Assembly (NCBI RefSeq): GCF_016908975.1
Contig: NZ_JAFBEX010000002.1
Coordinates: 124,001-188,000 of the forward strand
Direction of reading: 5' to 3'
DNA length: 64,000 nucleotides
Source of the DNA: Neobacillus cucumis
GTDB taxonomy: Bacteria > Bacillota > Bacilli > Bacillales > Cytobacillaceae
Shown: in pieces, positions 17,601 through 26,061 of the stretch
Layout of the letters: each line of letters starts with the position of its first letter
How positions within the stretch are numbered: the first letter of the stretch is position 1
Notes under the pieces: model-generated
Told to the model about the DNA's origin: nothing
Seen by the model: only the letters and a program-made list of their open reading frames with translations
The model's database searches: none
Made by a program: the position numbers and the translations under genes

Positions 17601-17660
17601 ATGGACAATAAGGAAAACAATAATAGATAGAAGGCTGAAAATATAAGGTTTGGTAGCCAT

Positions 17661-18314
17661 TTAACACTTATCTTCGGCACATTTCCATATCGCATTGCCT
17701 CCTAGCGTAAAAATACCGTTTTCCTTTCTTTTAGAGGAATTTATCATGGCTTGAGCCAATATTTTTGTCGGCAGAGGTTTTTGAGAGCGAAAAATTCCTA
17801 TTTTATTAAATAACTGTATGGCTTTCAATCCGGCAACTTCCATTGTTCGATCACTATTTTTTCGTATCAACACAGGCGGGTTAAAGATAGACAACTTCGG
17901 AAACCCTAGTGCCTTTACAGCTTCTTCTAACTGTCCTTTCATTCTTGTATAAAAGAAGTTAGAATTAGGCGAAGAAAACCCGGAAGATACCAATACATAA
18001 TTATTTACATTGTTTTCTCTGGCGAATTTAGCAAACTGGTATTGATAATCGTAGTCAACTTTCCATTGAGCCTCTCTACTTCCTGCCGCTTTAATGGTAG
18101 TTCCTAAGCACGAAAACAATACGTCGCCCTTCACTAAAAGTTTCCATTGTTCTGGTTTATCAAAATCAATAACATGTATCTTTAATTTTTTATGTTGGAT
18201 AGCCAGATCACGCCTAACAAAAATATCTACCTGATGAATAGAATCGTCTTTTAATAATAAATTCAGCAAGTCTTTACCTGTGGCTCCCGTTGCTCCAATT
18301 AATAATGCGTGCAT
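17661..18314 (-). CDS. NAD(P)-binding Rossmann protein (atypical SDR, NmrA/TIP30-like)
   Basis: A 217-residue protein beginning with the dinucleotide-binding motif GATGATGKDLL. It has FSCLGTT after beta-strand 4 and YVLVSSGFSSPNSNFFYTRMKG, where the Y-x3-K pair of extended SDRs appears as YTRMK. The overall pattern resembles TIP30/HTATIP2-like and NAD(P)H-binding proteins of unknown substrate. It stands alone on the minus strand, between the rhamnosidase terminator and the end of the IS607-type element. The substrate cannot be deduced. Confidence 0.8.
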   Translation of the reverse strand: MHALLIGATGATGKDLLNLLLKDDSIHQVDIFVRRDLAIQHKKLKIHVIDFDKPEQWKLLVKGDVLFSCLGTTIKAAGSREAQWKVDYDYQYQFAKFARENNVNNYVLVSSGFSSPNSNFFYTRMKGQLEEAVKALGFPKLSIFNPPVLIRKNSDRTMEVAGLKAIQLFNKIGIFRSQKPLPTKILAQAMINSSKRKENGIFTLGGNAIWKCAEDKC

Positions 18315-18360
18315 TTTCTTCTGCTACTAAAAACATAAACAAATATAATCATTCATTTAT

Positions 18361-18478
18361 GCTAGATTAATTTCCTGCTTCATTGAACCCGACCTCGCCA
18401 CTTGCTCGCTACTATCGTCTGTTCGGCTCTCCACAGGCGTTAATTCGGATGTAGCCCACCCTATATCTATAACATTAC
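18361..18478 (-). ncRNA. Likely omega-RNA / right end of the IS607-type element
   Basis: On the minus strand directly after tnpB, the sequence shows blocks typical of TnpB-associated right ends: GGGTGGGCTACATCCG, TGGAGAGCCGAACAGACGA, TAGTAGCGAGC and a terminal GAAGCAGGAA. In characterised IS605/IS607 elements this 3' region is transcribed with tnpB and is the guide RNA scaffold; bases beyond the element end act as guide. Here the guide would start near 18370 and read towards 18350. Identification rests on position and remembered motif similarity. Confidence 0.5.
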
Positions 18479-19626
18479 CGTATAGTGAGAATAGTATAGT
18501 TCATAGCATATTTCAAATTTAAACTCGCATTAAAATCTCTTTCTATTTCGATTCCACATTGATCACATTTAAAAGTTCTTTCAGATAAAGAAAGATGTAC
18601 TTTCTTGTAACCACAGCAAGAACAAAGTTTAGATGACGGATAGAATCGACTTACTATTCGCAATTCAATCCCTGTCTGCTTGCATTTTTGTTCCAAGCAT
18701 GTACGAAAATAATAGAAATTTTGTTTTCTAACGCAGTCGGCAAGGTGTTTGTTTTTTAACAAGCCCTTGATGTTTAAATCTTCAATCGTAATAAAAGATG
18801 GTTTGGCTTTCACCACTCGGGTTACGACATCACGGACATATTCTTTACGTATATGGGTTAATCTAGCATGAAGTTTTTGAATAATCTTTATTTGTTTTTC
18901 GATGTTTTTGTAGCAGGATTCACCACCTTTCTTTTTGGATTCGTATTTTCGACTAAGCTTTCGCTGCTGACGTTTTAAGCTTTTTTCTAGCTTCCTTATT
19001 CTTTCCGAAAGGTTTATATTCCTAAATACCTCAGTATTGCTGCAAACCGCAAAATTCTTTATGCCTAAATCGATTCCTACCCCATCATGGTTGTTGATCG
19101 TCTTTTCTTTAGGCGGCACTTCACATAATACCGATACATAATATCGGCCTGCTTTTTGCGAAACCGTTCCGCTTCTAACTTCGGCCATTGTTGGAATATA
19201 TCCGAATTCCTTCAGCTTAATCCACCCTAAGGTAGGAATCTTAATCAGATGGCGTTCTACTGTCCAATCTGTTTTATTGTTCTTTGGGAAATAGGCTTTC
19301 ACATCTTGATTTTTCTTCTTTTTGAATCGAGGACGTTTGGCTTTCCCTTCAAAAAAACTTCTAAATGCTTTATCGCCATTCATAATTGCTTGCTTAACTG
19401 CTTTACTAGACACTTTCTTGATCCAAGGGTCGTTTTCTTTGGTATAGACATTATTAAGCCACTTAGAAAAATCAAAGCCACTCATAAATTTCTTTTCTTT
19501 TACGTAAAGCTCCTGGTTTGTTTTCAGATATAAGTTATAAACATAGCGGCAAACCCCTATTGTTTGATTCACCTTCTCTGCTTGATCGGAAGTTAATTCA
19601 ATTTCCGTTTTATAGGCCCTTTTCAT
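18475..19626 (-). CDS. tnpB: TnpB RNA-guided nuclease of an IS607-type element
   Basis: A 383-residue TnpB, the normal length. It has an N-terminal helix-turn-helix region (MKRAYKTEIELTSDQAEKV). The RuvC-like catalytic residues all appear intact: Asp in GVGIDLGIKNFAV, Glu in FITIEDLNI and Asp in ERDFNASLNLK. The zinc ribbon is CSCCGYKK with a second CDQCG. The ATG overlaps the stop of the decayed recombinase gene upstream (ATGA). TnpB cleaves DNA matching the element's guide and maintains the element after excision. With the recombinase broken, it can no longer support transposition on its own. Confidence 0.93.
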   Translation of the reverse strand: MKRAYKTEIELTSDQAEKVNQTIGVCRYVYNLYLKTNQELYVKEKKFMSGFDFSKWLNNVYTKENDPWIKKVSSKAVKQAIMNGDKAFRSFFEGKAKRPRFKKKKNQDVKAYFPKNNKTDWTVERHLIKIPTLGWIKLKEFGYIPTMAEVRSGTVSQKAGRYYVSVLCEVPPKEKTINNHDGVGIDLGIKNFAVCSNTEVFRNINLSERIRKLEKSLKRQQRKLSRKYESKKKGGESCYKNIEKQIKIIQKLHARLTHIRKEYVRDVVTRVVKAKPSFITIEDLNIKGLLKNKHLADCVRKQNFYYFRTCLEQKCKQTGIELRIVSRFYPSSKLCSCCGYKKVHLSLSERTFKCDQCGIEIERDFNASLNLKYAMNYTILTIR

Positions 19627-20183
19627 AACTCTTTATCTTCTTTCAATTTCTTTTTGTATTTTCTTAAACCATAGATACGACAAGAAAAACGTTAATAATT
19701 GAAATTAAATCTTGAACGAGTTCTTCTTGTGGGAAAGGGTATCATTGTTCACAACGACCAGTTCTACTCCACACTTTTGCAAAAAGCCTTCAAACTTATG
19801 AGAGATAAGAACGGTTTTGATTTCTCGCTTTTGAACCAAGTCTAGTAATTCATTGCGTTTGTAATTTAGTCAACTTCCAATATCTCTCAGGATATCATCC
19901 ACAATCCATCCTTTGGAATTGGCAAATTCTCCAAAAACTCAATCTGGTTTTCTAAATCCCTTTTTTGATTTTGATTGGAAACTCTCGCATAAATAATCGT
20001 CTTACCTACTTTATTTTCCTTTGGAATTCCTCTGTATTCTCGATACAGCGTTTCGGTAAGCAATCAACGCTGAAGAGTTATGACGCTTACGCCCAACATA
20101 GACGCAAACTCTTTTAGTTTGTATATTTTTTCCTTGTACTAATTTTATTACTTTTGAAGACACTTGTATGTGGTTTTAGTCAC
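19623..20183 (-). pseudogene. tnpA: IS607-type serine recombinase (tnpA), decayed
   Basis: Reading the minus strand in pieces gives YKLKEFASMLGVSV, VGKTIIYARVSNQNQKRDLE, QIEFLENLPIPKDG, VELVVVNNDTLFPQEELVQD, LISIINVF and YGLRKYKKKLKEDKEL. These are the MerR-like HTH, the YARVS catalytic serine motif and the conserved C-terminus of IS607 recombinases. Several frameshifts and in-frame stops separate the pieces, and the middle region around the resolvase E-helix is scrambled. The final TGA overlaps the tnpB ATG as in intact elements. A GTG with AAAGGAG near 20183 is a plausible former start. Confidence 0.85.
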
Positions 20184-20232
20184 TGTTAAATATCTCCTTT
20201 TCTAGTCTTTCATTCAAAATGCATTTTTTGAG

Positions 20233-21342
20233 TTATAAATCCCACCATGGAGAAATAGGAATGTGCAGATCAGAATCTAATTGTACAGTTTCGCCAATTT
20301 CAGGGGCGATTAGATTAATCTCTTTTTCTTTTGTCGGTTTTAAGGCTCTTTCTATAGGCTCTGTCCATTCATGATAGGCAAGAGTAAAACCTCCCCAATG
20401 AATTAACATCATATTCTTCCCATTTACATCTAAGTTAGCCTGGACAGCTTCTTCGGGTGTCATATGAACCCAAGACCATCGTCGATCATATTGACCACCT
20501 TCTATTAACGTGATATCAAAAGGTCCGTATTTTTTTCCAATTTCGTTGAAATGTTTATCATAACCACCATCTCCGCTGGTATAGAATCGTGTATTCTTTC
20601 CTAGAATGACCCAACCACCCGAAAGGGTCGAATTCCGATTAAAAAGCCCTCTTCCAGAGAAGTGCTTGGATGGAGTCAAGACAACAGTTAAACCTTGAAA
20701 TTCCGTCTCATCCCACCAATTGAGTTCTGTAATTTTTTCTTTGGGCACTCCCCAGCGAATTAAGTGGTTACTAACACCGAGAGGAACAATGAAATGACCA
20801 ACCTTTTCTTTCAGCTTTCGTATGGATGGATAGTCTAAGTGATCATAATGATCATGGGTAATTAGGACAGCATCAATTGGCGGCATTTTATCAATAATAG
20901 GCAATAAATCTCCAGTATAGCGTTTGCTTCCTACAAATGAAACGGGTGATGCAATTGGACCAAGCATGGGGTCGACGAGTATTTTTTTGTTATCGATACT
21001 CAGCCAAAAAGCAGAATGCCCAAACCAAGTCAAACTATCTTCTTTACTGTTAATCTTGTTCCAATTAATCTCGGAAACAGAAATTTGACTAGCAGGAGTG
21101 CGGTTTATACCACCTGAAATAGATTCCTTCATCATGGAGTAGGTATCAGATAAACTCATCTTTAAGTTTGTTGGAACCTGATTGACAAACTTTCCGTTAA
21201 CATAATTACTAAACTTTTTATAAGCCTCTTTTTGTTCTTTACTTGGTGTTCCGCCAAATACTGGATATAGATTCAATAATAATGTTATGACAACAAATAA
21301 TATAACTAAAAAAATGAATAAATAAATCATTATTATTTTCAT
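20233..21342 (-). CDS. Membrane-anchored MBL-fold metallo-hydrolase (NAPE-PLD/UlaG-like)
   Basis: A 369-residue protein with an N-terminal membrane anchor (residues 3-26). The metallo-beta-lactamase motif is HDHYDHLDY near residue 166, after LTWFGHSAFWLSIDNKKILVDPM. Downstream metal ligands are visible in SGDGGYD and IHWGG. The GHSAFWL pattern and length resemble the NAPE-PLD-like/UlaG-like subgroup of Zn hydrolases acting on phosphodiesters or lactones. The catalytic domain would face outside. The gene is monocistronic, and its substrate is unknown. Confidence 0.88.
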   Translation of the reverse strand: MKIIMIYLFIFLVILFVVITLLLNLYPVFGGTPSKEQKEAYKKFSNYVNGKFVNQVPTNLKMSLSDTYSMMKESISGGINRTPASQISVSEINWNKINSKEDSLTWFGHSAFWLSIDNKKILVDPMLGPIASPVSFVGSKRYTGDLLPIIDKMPPIDAVLITHDHYDHLDYPSIRKLKEKVGHFIVPLGVSNHLIRWGVPKEKITELNWWDETEFQGLTVVLTPSKHFSGRGLFNRNSTLSGGWVILGKNTRFYTSGDGGYDKHFNEIGKKYGPFDITLIEGGQYDRRWSWVHMTPEEAVQANLDVNGKNMMLIHWGGFTLAYHEWTEPIERALKPTKEKEINLIAPEIGETVQLDSDLHIPISPWWDL

Positions 21343-21478
21343 GATTCCTTTCCTAGACTTTGGTGCAAAATCTTCGGTCTGTAGGTTCTTTTGAATTTGG
21401 CAACTTTTATTTCTCCCACTTAATCAGCAAGATAACTATAAGCCCTAATATGGCAGATTTTAATATAATTATAATAAA

Positions 21479-21505
21479 ATGCCCCCAAAAAAGCAGTGGG
21501 GGCAT
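21479..21505 (-). terminator. GC-rich terminator hairpin
   Basis: ATGCCCCC and GGGGGCAT arms with a 11-base loop and T-rich flank on the minus strand; it lies just after the hydrolase relic described next. Confidence 0.7.
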
Positions 21506-21537
21506 CTATTAAAAATTTTTCTTGAAAGAATTTAAAG

Positions 21538-21733
21538 TTAACTTCCTCTGGAAGCAGAAAGGTCAAGATAGGAATTGATCTGCTTATTCAAATTCTCGGT
21601 AAAGAATGTTTCCAACTTGTCGAATGGAATCAAATCCGTCTTGTCGTATAAATCAACGTGTCGAGCATTCGGTACGATGTACAGCTCTTTTCGTCTGCCG
21701 CTAATTCGTACGCATGTCTGTAAAGGGATTCGA
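21538..21733 (-). pseudogene. Alpha/beta-hydrolase, C-terminal fragment
   Basis: The minus strand reads HAYELAADEKELYIVPNARH followed by VDLYDKTDLIPFDKLETFF and a stop after SRGS. The ARHVDLYD piece holds the catalytic histidine of dienelactone-hydrolase/YcjY-like proteins. Upstream the frame is lost within a few codons and no nucleophile elbow is found, so most of the gene is missing. Confidence 0.6.
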
Positions 21734-21800
21734 TTATGAGTTAAGTATGTTGACTCATTTTGGAATATTATAAATAAAACGAATTAACTAAATTTTTTTA

Positions 21801-22346
21801 AAAGATAATCATCATTTTTCGATCCTATTCGCCTTGAACGGGATTAGTTTAATGTTAGCTGCTCAACTTACTAAATACCTGGCCGGACGGATGAATCCAC
21901 GTCATATTTTTCTGATTGGATTGTGGTATGCTTTTATTGCTAGTCTCGCAGTTCTCATTGTGGTCCTGACTCATGGACCGTTAGTTGCACTAGTTATTTC
22001 ACTCTTCTTATTCAATTCATCAAACGGTATCATTGGTCCGATTTCATTCACCTTAGCTATGGAGTCTCAAGGACACATTGCAGGAAGTGCTTCTGCACTG
22101 CTAGGAATTCTACCATTTTTGTTAGGATCTGCTGCTTCTCCATTAGTGGGAATAGCGGGTGAATATTCTGATTTACCATTAGGAGTAATTATTTTTACAA
22201 CCAGTATGTTGGCTGTTTCCTTCAATGTAGTCCTAATAAAAAAGAGGAAAGCGATGGCTTCTTCAAAAAAATCAGTAATGTTTAATTACTCAATCCATTT
22301 TATAGGTATTTACCAATCTTTCAAAGATAATCAACAATTTCAATAG
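21801..22346 (+). pseudogene. Bcr/CflA-like MFS drug transporter, 5'-truncated
   Basis: The frame is open from about 21801 and contains ILFALNGISLMLAAQLTKYL and later membrane segments, ending with a basic tail. This corresponds to the C-terminal ~45% of a Bcr/CflA multidrug transporter (normally ~400 residues). There is no ribosome binding site for the internal TTG/ATG codons. The final codons (FKDNQQFQ) run into the duplicated promoter segment, so both ends look rearranged. Probably non-functional. Confidence 0.7.
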
Positions 22347-22437
22347 ATTTGTTGAGTAATGAACGAATTGCGTTAATTTAACCATTGAACGAACTCTGAA
22401 TCTTTTTATAATTATAAACAGATGTTGATTAAGCAAT
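22326..22437 (+). promoter_or_regulatory. Promoter/operator copy A (duplicated at 25593-25704)
   Basis: About 112 bases nearly identical to the region upstream of the tautomerase gene. It contains a sigma-A-like promoter, TTGAAC (22385-22390), a 16-base spacer and TATAAT (22407-22412), flanked by related half-sites GTTGAGTAATGAAC and GATGTTGATTAAGCAA. These dyad-like elements on both sides of the promoter are candidate TetR operators. It drives the decarboxylase-like gene at 22526. Confidence 0.65.
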
Positions 22438-22525
22438 TAAAAGTCTTTCTAACATGCATCAAGTTTAGCTGATTTTTGGAAAAGGAATAATAGAAGTAAA
22501 ATAAATACATACTGGAGGTTTATTT

Positions 22526-23281
22526 ATGGACCGTGTTGAAAAGAGCAGGGAAAAATACAAACAACTATTTGGAAATGGAGTACCAGCCGCATATGCTACC
22601 GATCCTGATTTTCAGGACATTTTGAATCGCTTTATTTTTGGTGAAGTTTTTTATCAAGGTAATCTAGATGACAAGCAACGTGAGTTGATCACCTTGGTAG
22701 TGCTTACTACCAACCAGACTTTACCTCAGCTCAAAGCACATGTTGGTGCTGCTCTGAACGTTGGACTGACACCTGTAGAAATTAAAGAGGCTATTTACCA
22801 ATGTGGTCCTTACATTGGATTCCCCAAAACGTTAAATGCAATCAATGAAGCCAATGAGGTTTTTAAAGCAAAGGAAATTGCTTTACCACTTGAAAGTCAA
22901 AAGACGGTAGATGAAGATACCCGTTTTGAGAAGGGACTTGCTACTCAAGTCGAGATTTTTGGTGATGTTATTGCAAAAATGCGTGAGGCTGCCCCAGCAA
23001 ATCAAAAGCATATGCAGGATTATCTTTCCTCCTTTTGCTTTGGAGACTTTTACACCCGTAGCGGGCTTGATTTGAAAACACGAGAGTTGTTGACTCTCTG
23101 TATTATCAGTACGTTAGGCGGTTGTGAAAGCCAAGTAAAGTCACATGTGATTGGTAACAAAAATGTGGGCAATGACAAGGAAACATTGATCACAGCCATC
23201 ACTCACTGCCTTCCATATATGGGCTTTCCGAGAACACTGAATGCATTAGCTTGCATTAATGAAATGATTCCTGAAAATTAA
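22526..23281 (+). CDS. Carboxymuconolactone decarboxylase family protein, two CMD domains
   Basis: A 251-residue protein with two tandem CMD/AhpD-like domains: ELITLVVLTTNQTLPQLKAHV near residue 54 and ELLTLCIISTLGGCESQVKSHV near residue 188. AhpD-type enzymes use a CxxC-H relay for peroxide reduction. Here the first domain lacks cysteines and the second has a single Cys in GGCESQ, so redox activity in the AhpD manner is doubtful. A TGGAGG site precedes the ATG. It is cotranscribed with the cupin gene 26 bases downstream under a TetR-type promoter. Confidence 0.88.
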   Translation: MDRVEKSREKYKQLFGNGVPAAYATDPDFQDILNRFIFGEVFYQGNLDDKQRELITLVVLTTNQTLPQLKAHVGAALNVGLTPVEIKEAIYQCGPYIGFPKTLNAINEANEVFKAKEIALPLESQKTVDEDTRFEKGLATQVEIFGDVIAKMREAAPANQKHMQDYLSSFCFGDFYTRSGLDLKTRELLTLCIISTLGGCESQVKSHVIGNKNVGNDKETLITAITHCLPYMGFPRTLNALACINEMIPEN

Positions 23282-23307
23282 AATAAAGGTTATTGGAGGA
23301 ATTAAAA

Positions 23308-23718
23308 ATGGCAAAACATGAAGAAGTAAAAAATGGCGTAATTTTCCCAGCGGGCGAAAAAAATCCTTTTTCACAATTTTTTGTGGGACAAAGCTATCTT
23401 CAAGGATTAGTGGCTGATCCTGAAGTCAACGTTGGTGTTGGGAATGTGACTTTTGAACCGGGATGCCGAAATAACTGGCATATTCATCATGATGGATTTC
23501 AAATATTATTGGTAACAGGTGGCGAAGGATGGTACCAAGAAGAAGGAAAACCGGCTCAATTCTTAAAAGCTGGCGATGTTATTGTCACTCACGATGGCGT
23601 GAAGCACTGGCATGGTGCTGCAAAAGATAGCTGGTTTGTACACATTGCCATTACTGCAGGTAGACCGGAATGGTTAGAACCTGTTTCAGACGAAGAATAT
23701 GAAAAATTAACTAAATGA
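23308..23718 (+). CDS. Cupin domain protein
   Basis: A 136-residue single-domain cupin. Motif 1 is WHIHHDGFQILLVTGGEGW (metal-binding His residues plus the conserved turn) and motif 2 is GDVIVTHDGVKHWHGAA. The start is the ATG after TTGGAGGAA; a TTG 15 bases upstream has no site. CMD-cupin pairs are often found in the same operon and may act on small aromatic or electrophilic compounds, but the substrate is unknown. A strong terminator follows. Confidence 0.88.
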   Translation: MAKHEEVKNGVIFPAGEKNPFSQFFVGQSYLQGLVADPEVNVGVGNVTFEPGCRNNWHIHHDGFQILLVTGGEGWYQEEGKPAQFLKAGDVIVTHDGVKHWHGAAKDSWFVHIAITAGRPEWLEPVSDEEYEKLTK

Positions 23719-23730
23719 AATAAATAATAT

Positions 23731-23767
23731 AAATAACGCATCGAATTTTATGTTCGATGCGTTATTT
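23731..23767 (+). terminator. Terminator of the CMD-cupin operon
   Basis: AATAACGCATCGAA and TTCGATGCGTTATT form a perfect 14-base stem with a 7-base loop, followed by TTTATT. Confidence 0.85.
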
Positions 23768-23831
23768 ATTCTAGTGCCTATGCTAAAATCCGACTTAATC
23801 GGACTGAAAATGAAAGAAATACTTAAGGCTG

Positions 23832-24320
23832 TCTGAATGGAAGGCAGATTCGGACAGGACCAGTAAGAAAACTAATAGGACAGTCCGAATGGAAGGCGGA
23901 TTCGGACAGGATAAGCAGGAAAACTCGTAGGATTGTCCGAATGGAAGGTAGATTCGGACAGGGCAAGCAGGAAATCGCCAAGGATTGTCCGAATAGAAGG
24001 TAGATTCGGACAGGGCAAGCAGGAAATCGCCTAGGATTGTCCGAATGGAAGGCAGATTCGGACAGGGCAAGCAGGAAATCGCCAAGGATTGTCCGAATGG
24101 AGGGCAGATTCGGACAGGACAAGCAGGAAAACTAGTAGGATTGTCCGAATGGAGGGCAGATTTGGACAGGACAAGCAGGAAAACTAGTAGGATTGTCCGA
24201 AAGGAAGGCAGATTCGGACAGGACCAGTAAGAAAACTCGAAGGACAGTCCGAATAGAAGGCGGATTCGGACAGGGCAAGCAGGAAATCTTGAAAGGCTGT
24301 CCGAATGCAAGCCAGATCCC
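23832..24320. repeat. Tandem array of about ten 52-bp units
   Basis: The mark TCCGAAT (with minor variants) recurs at 23832, 23884, 23936, 23988, 24040, 24092, 24144, 24196, 24248 and 24300, an exact 52-base period. Each unit has a dyad, TGTCCGAAT and ATTCGGACA about 9 bases apart, then a conserved linker of the AAGCAGGAAA type. Because 52 is not a multiple of three, all frames stay open and create long but spurious reading frames on both strands. The last unit degenerates. The transcript would fold into a row of about nine similar hairpins. Confidence 0.95.
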
Positions 24321-24399
24321 GAAAGTTCGTCTCATAGCCAGTATGGGATGTCAGGTAGATGTGGACTCTAATGTTTTCATTTTGTAAAATCAAATTGAT

Positions 24400-24949
24400 T
24401 TATTCAAAGTTCCGATCCAACAATGCACCTGTTTGTTCGGCCATGACACGAGCTGGTAATGGCATTCCATTCTTAAACCACCATTCCACTGCCCCTACCA
24501 TAGCTGAAGCAAAAAATTGAAGAAAGACATCTTCACTTAATCCTTGATTTTTTTCTTCGGATGTATCTACTTCAGGTCTATACTCTTCTATGACTAACTC
24601 TAGAAAACGACTACGAAAAGAAGGAGCACCTTTACTGGCTAACATCGTCGAAAAGAATAAAATAATTATCCTCAAAGTATTCGAACCAGACATAATTACC
24701 TTCTTGAAATGTCATTTCAGAGGCTGCATGGCATAGTTCTCGGAGATTGTTTATATGTTCTTCTATCATCTTATCCAGTAAATCATATTTATCCATGTAA
24801 TGAAGATAAATGGTTCCGCGATTCACATCTGCTCTGTCAGCAATATCCTGAATGGTAATGTCATCAAAACTTTTTTCAGACATCAGTTCAGTAACAGCTT
24901 TTTTAATGGCTTCTTGGCTTTTCGTTATTCTTCTATCCACTTTTGACAA
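24400..24949 (-). pseudogene. TetR/AcrR regulator, frameshifted
   Basis: The N-terminal part reads as a TetR HTH (DDITIQDIADRADVNRGTIY) and the C-terminal part continues in another frame from FFSTMLASKGAPSF. Compared with the intact paralogue at 25028, one T has been added in the stretch reading ATTATTTTATTC on the minus strand (ATTATTTATTC in the paralogue). Otherwise the two genes align end to end. A single-base change makes either recent inactivation or a sequencing error possible. Confidence 0.85.
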
Positions 24950-25027
24950 TAGAAATCACCAACTTTCCTTAAGATAGTCTTCATCTTTATTTGAAAATGT
25001 TCCCTTAAAAGAGACGATCAGAAATAA

Positions 25028-25567
25028 CTATACAATCCTCTCTAACAAAATCCCCACTTCTTTTGCTATTGACTGAGGTGGAGAGGGCATTCCTTCCTTT
25101 AACCATGATTCCAAAATCCCAACGTATGCATTTGCAGCAAATTTAACAATAACATCTTCACTTAAACCTTGATTTTTATCTTCGTCTACCTCATCCTTAA
25201 ACGCTTCGATAAGAAACTCGAGGAATTTACTGCGAAATGAAGGAGCCCCTTTACTCGCTAACATCGTTGAAAAGAATAAATAATTACACTCAAAGTATTC
25301 GAAAAAGGTTTTCGTCGCATCGATCCATTCCTGTTCACAGGCCCATACACTTGTCTCCCTAAGCTGGTTGATATGTTCTTCCATCAGCTTATCCAGCAAA
25401 TCATATTTATCTGTGTAATGAAGATAGATGGTTCCGCGATTCACATTTGCTCTATCCGAAATATCCTGAATGGTAATGTCATCAAAACTTTTCTCAGTCA
25501 TCAGTTCTATTAGAGCATTTTTGATGGCTTCTTGGCTTTTCGTTATTCTTCTATCCACTTTAGACAT
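25028..25567 (-). CDS. TetR/AcrR family regulator, intact paralogue
   Basis: A 179-residue regulator with an N-terminal HTH (DDITIQDISDRANVNRGTIYLHY) and a C-terminal TetR ligand domain. It is divergent from the tautomerase/MFS genes with promoter copy B between them. It is a close paralogue of the broken gene immediately downstream, and both lie amid genes carrying copies of the same operator-promoter. It most likely represses the tautomerase-MFS and the CMD-cupin transcripts and responds to a small toxic compound. The effector is unknown. Confidence 0.88.
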   Translation of the reverse strand: MSKVDRRITKSQEAIKNALIELMTEKSFDDITIQDISDRANVNRGTIYLHYTDKYDLLDKLMEEHINQLRETSVWACEQEWIDATKTFFEYFECNYLFFSTMLASKGAPSFRSKFLEFLIEAFKDEVDEDKNQGLSEDVIVKFAANAYVGILESWLKEGMPSPPQSIAKEVGILLERIV

Positions 25568-25592
25568 TACAAAATCACCAAACTTTCCCGTA

Positions 25593-25704
25593 GATAATCA
25601 ACAATATGAATTGATTTGTTCAGTAATCAACGAATTGCGTTAAATTAACCATTGAACGTACTCGTAATCTTTTTATAATTATAAACAGATGTTGATTAAT
25701 CAAT
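25593..25704 (+). promoter_or_regulatory. Promoter/operator copy B (duplicate of 22326-22437)
   Basis: TTGAAC at 25652-25657, a 16-base spacer, and TATAAT at 25674-25679. The dyad TTGATTAATCAA sits at 25692-25703, and GTTCAGTAATCAAC lies upstream at about 25619. Roughly nine in ten bases agree with copy A. It lies between the divergent TetR and tautomerase genes. Confidence 0.7.
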
Positions 25705-25777
25705 CAATATTAATTTTTACAGCCGCAAGTAAGTTGTGTAAATGAAAAGTAAAATATTAACGATGGGAGAATAGTAA

Positions 25778-26006
25778 ATGCCACATATTATTGTAAAAAC
25801 TTATGCCAGGTCGAACTGAGGATCAAAAGAAAGAACTTACAGATAAGATTGTGCAAGCTGTTATGGAAACAGTAAACGCTGGAGAGGATAGCATTTCTGT
25901 TTCATTTGAAGAAATTCCGAATGGGAAATGGGCAGAAGAAGTATATAAACCTGATATTTTAGCAAAAGAAAAAACGTTGTATAAACAACCAGGATATAGC
26001 TATTAA
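25778..26006 (+). pseudogene. 4-oxalocrotonate tautomerase family protein (PptA-like), frameshifted
   Basis: The ATG at 25778, after GGGAGAATAGTAA, starts MPHIIVKTY, the usual first beta-strand with the catalytic Pro1. The frame then meets a stop. One base later the +1 frame continues as PGRTEDQKKELTDKIVQAVM and on to a normal end near residue 76. Removing one base around 25804 (ACTTAT-G-CCAGGT) restores a complete PptA-like tautomerase. An internal ATG at 25803 is also followed by Pro but would lack the first strand. Either a real frameshift or a base error. Confidence 0.75.
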
Positions 26007-26061
26007 GAAGAGTAGGAAATGATCATAACAAATTTTAGTTGAGGAGTGATTAGGAAAAATT

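Noticed and set aside
17433-17630. Small gene over the end of the rhamnosidase gene
   Set aside because: It overlaps the rhamnosidase 3' end and its terminator and has no similarity to any family.
18475-20183. Group II intron or CRISPR-Cas12 locus
   Set aside because: The nuclease is the size of TnpB, has the TnpB zinc ribbon, and follows an IS607 recombinase relic; there is no repeat array or reverse transcriptase.
23832-24320. CRISPR array
   Set aside because: The unit-to-unit linkers are nearly the same rather than unique, the period is 52 bases throughout, and no cas gene is near. It is a tandem repeat.
23795-24393. Several reading frames of 61-171 codons with PNLPSIRT-like repeats on both strands
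   Set aside because: They arise because the 52-base repeat has no stop in several frames; the frames cycle through the same peptides and have no ribosome binding site or start context.
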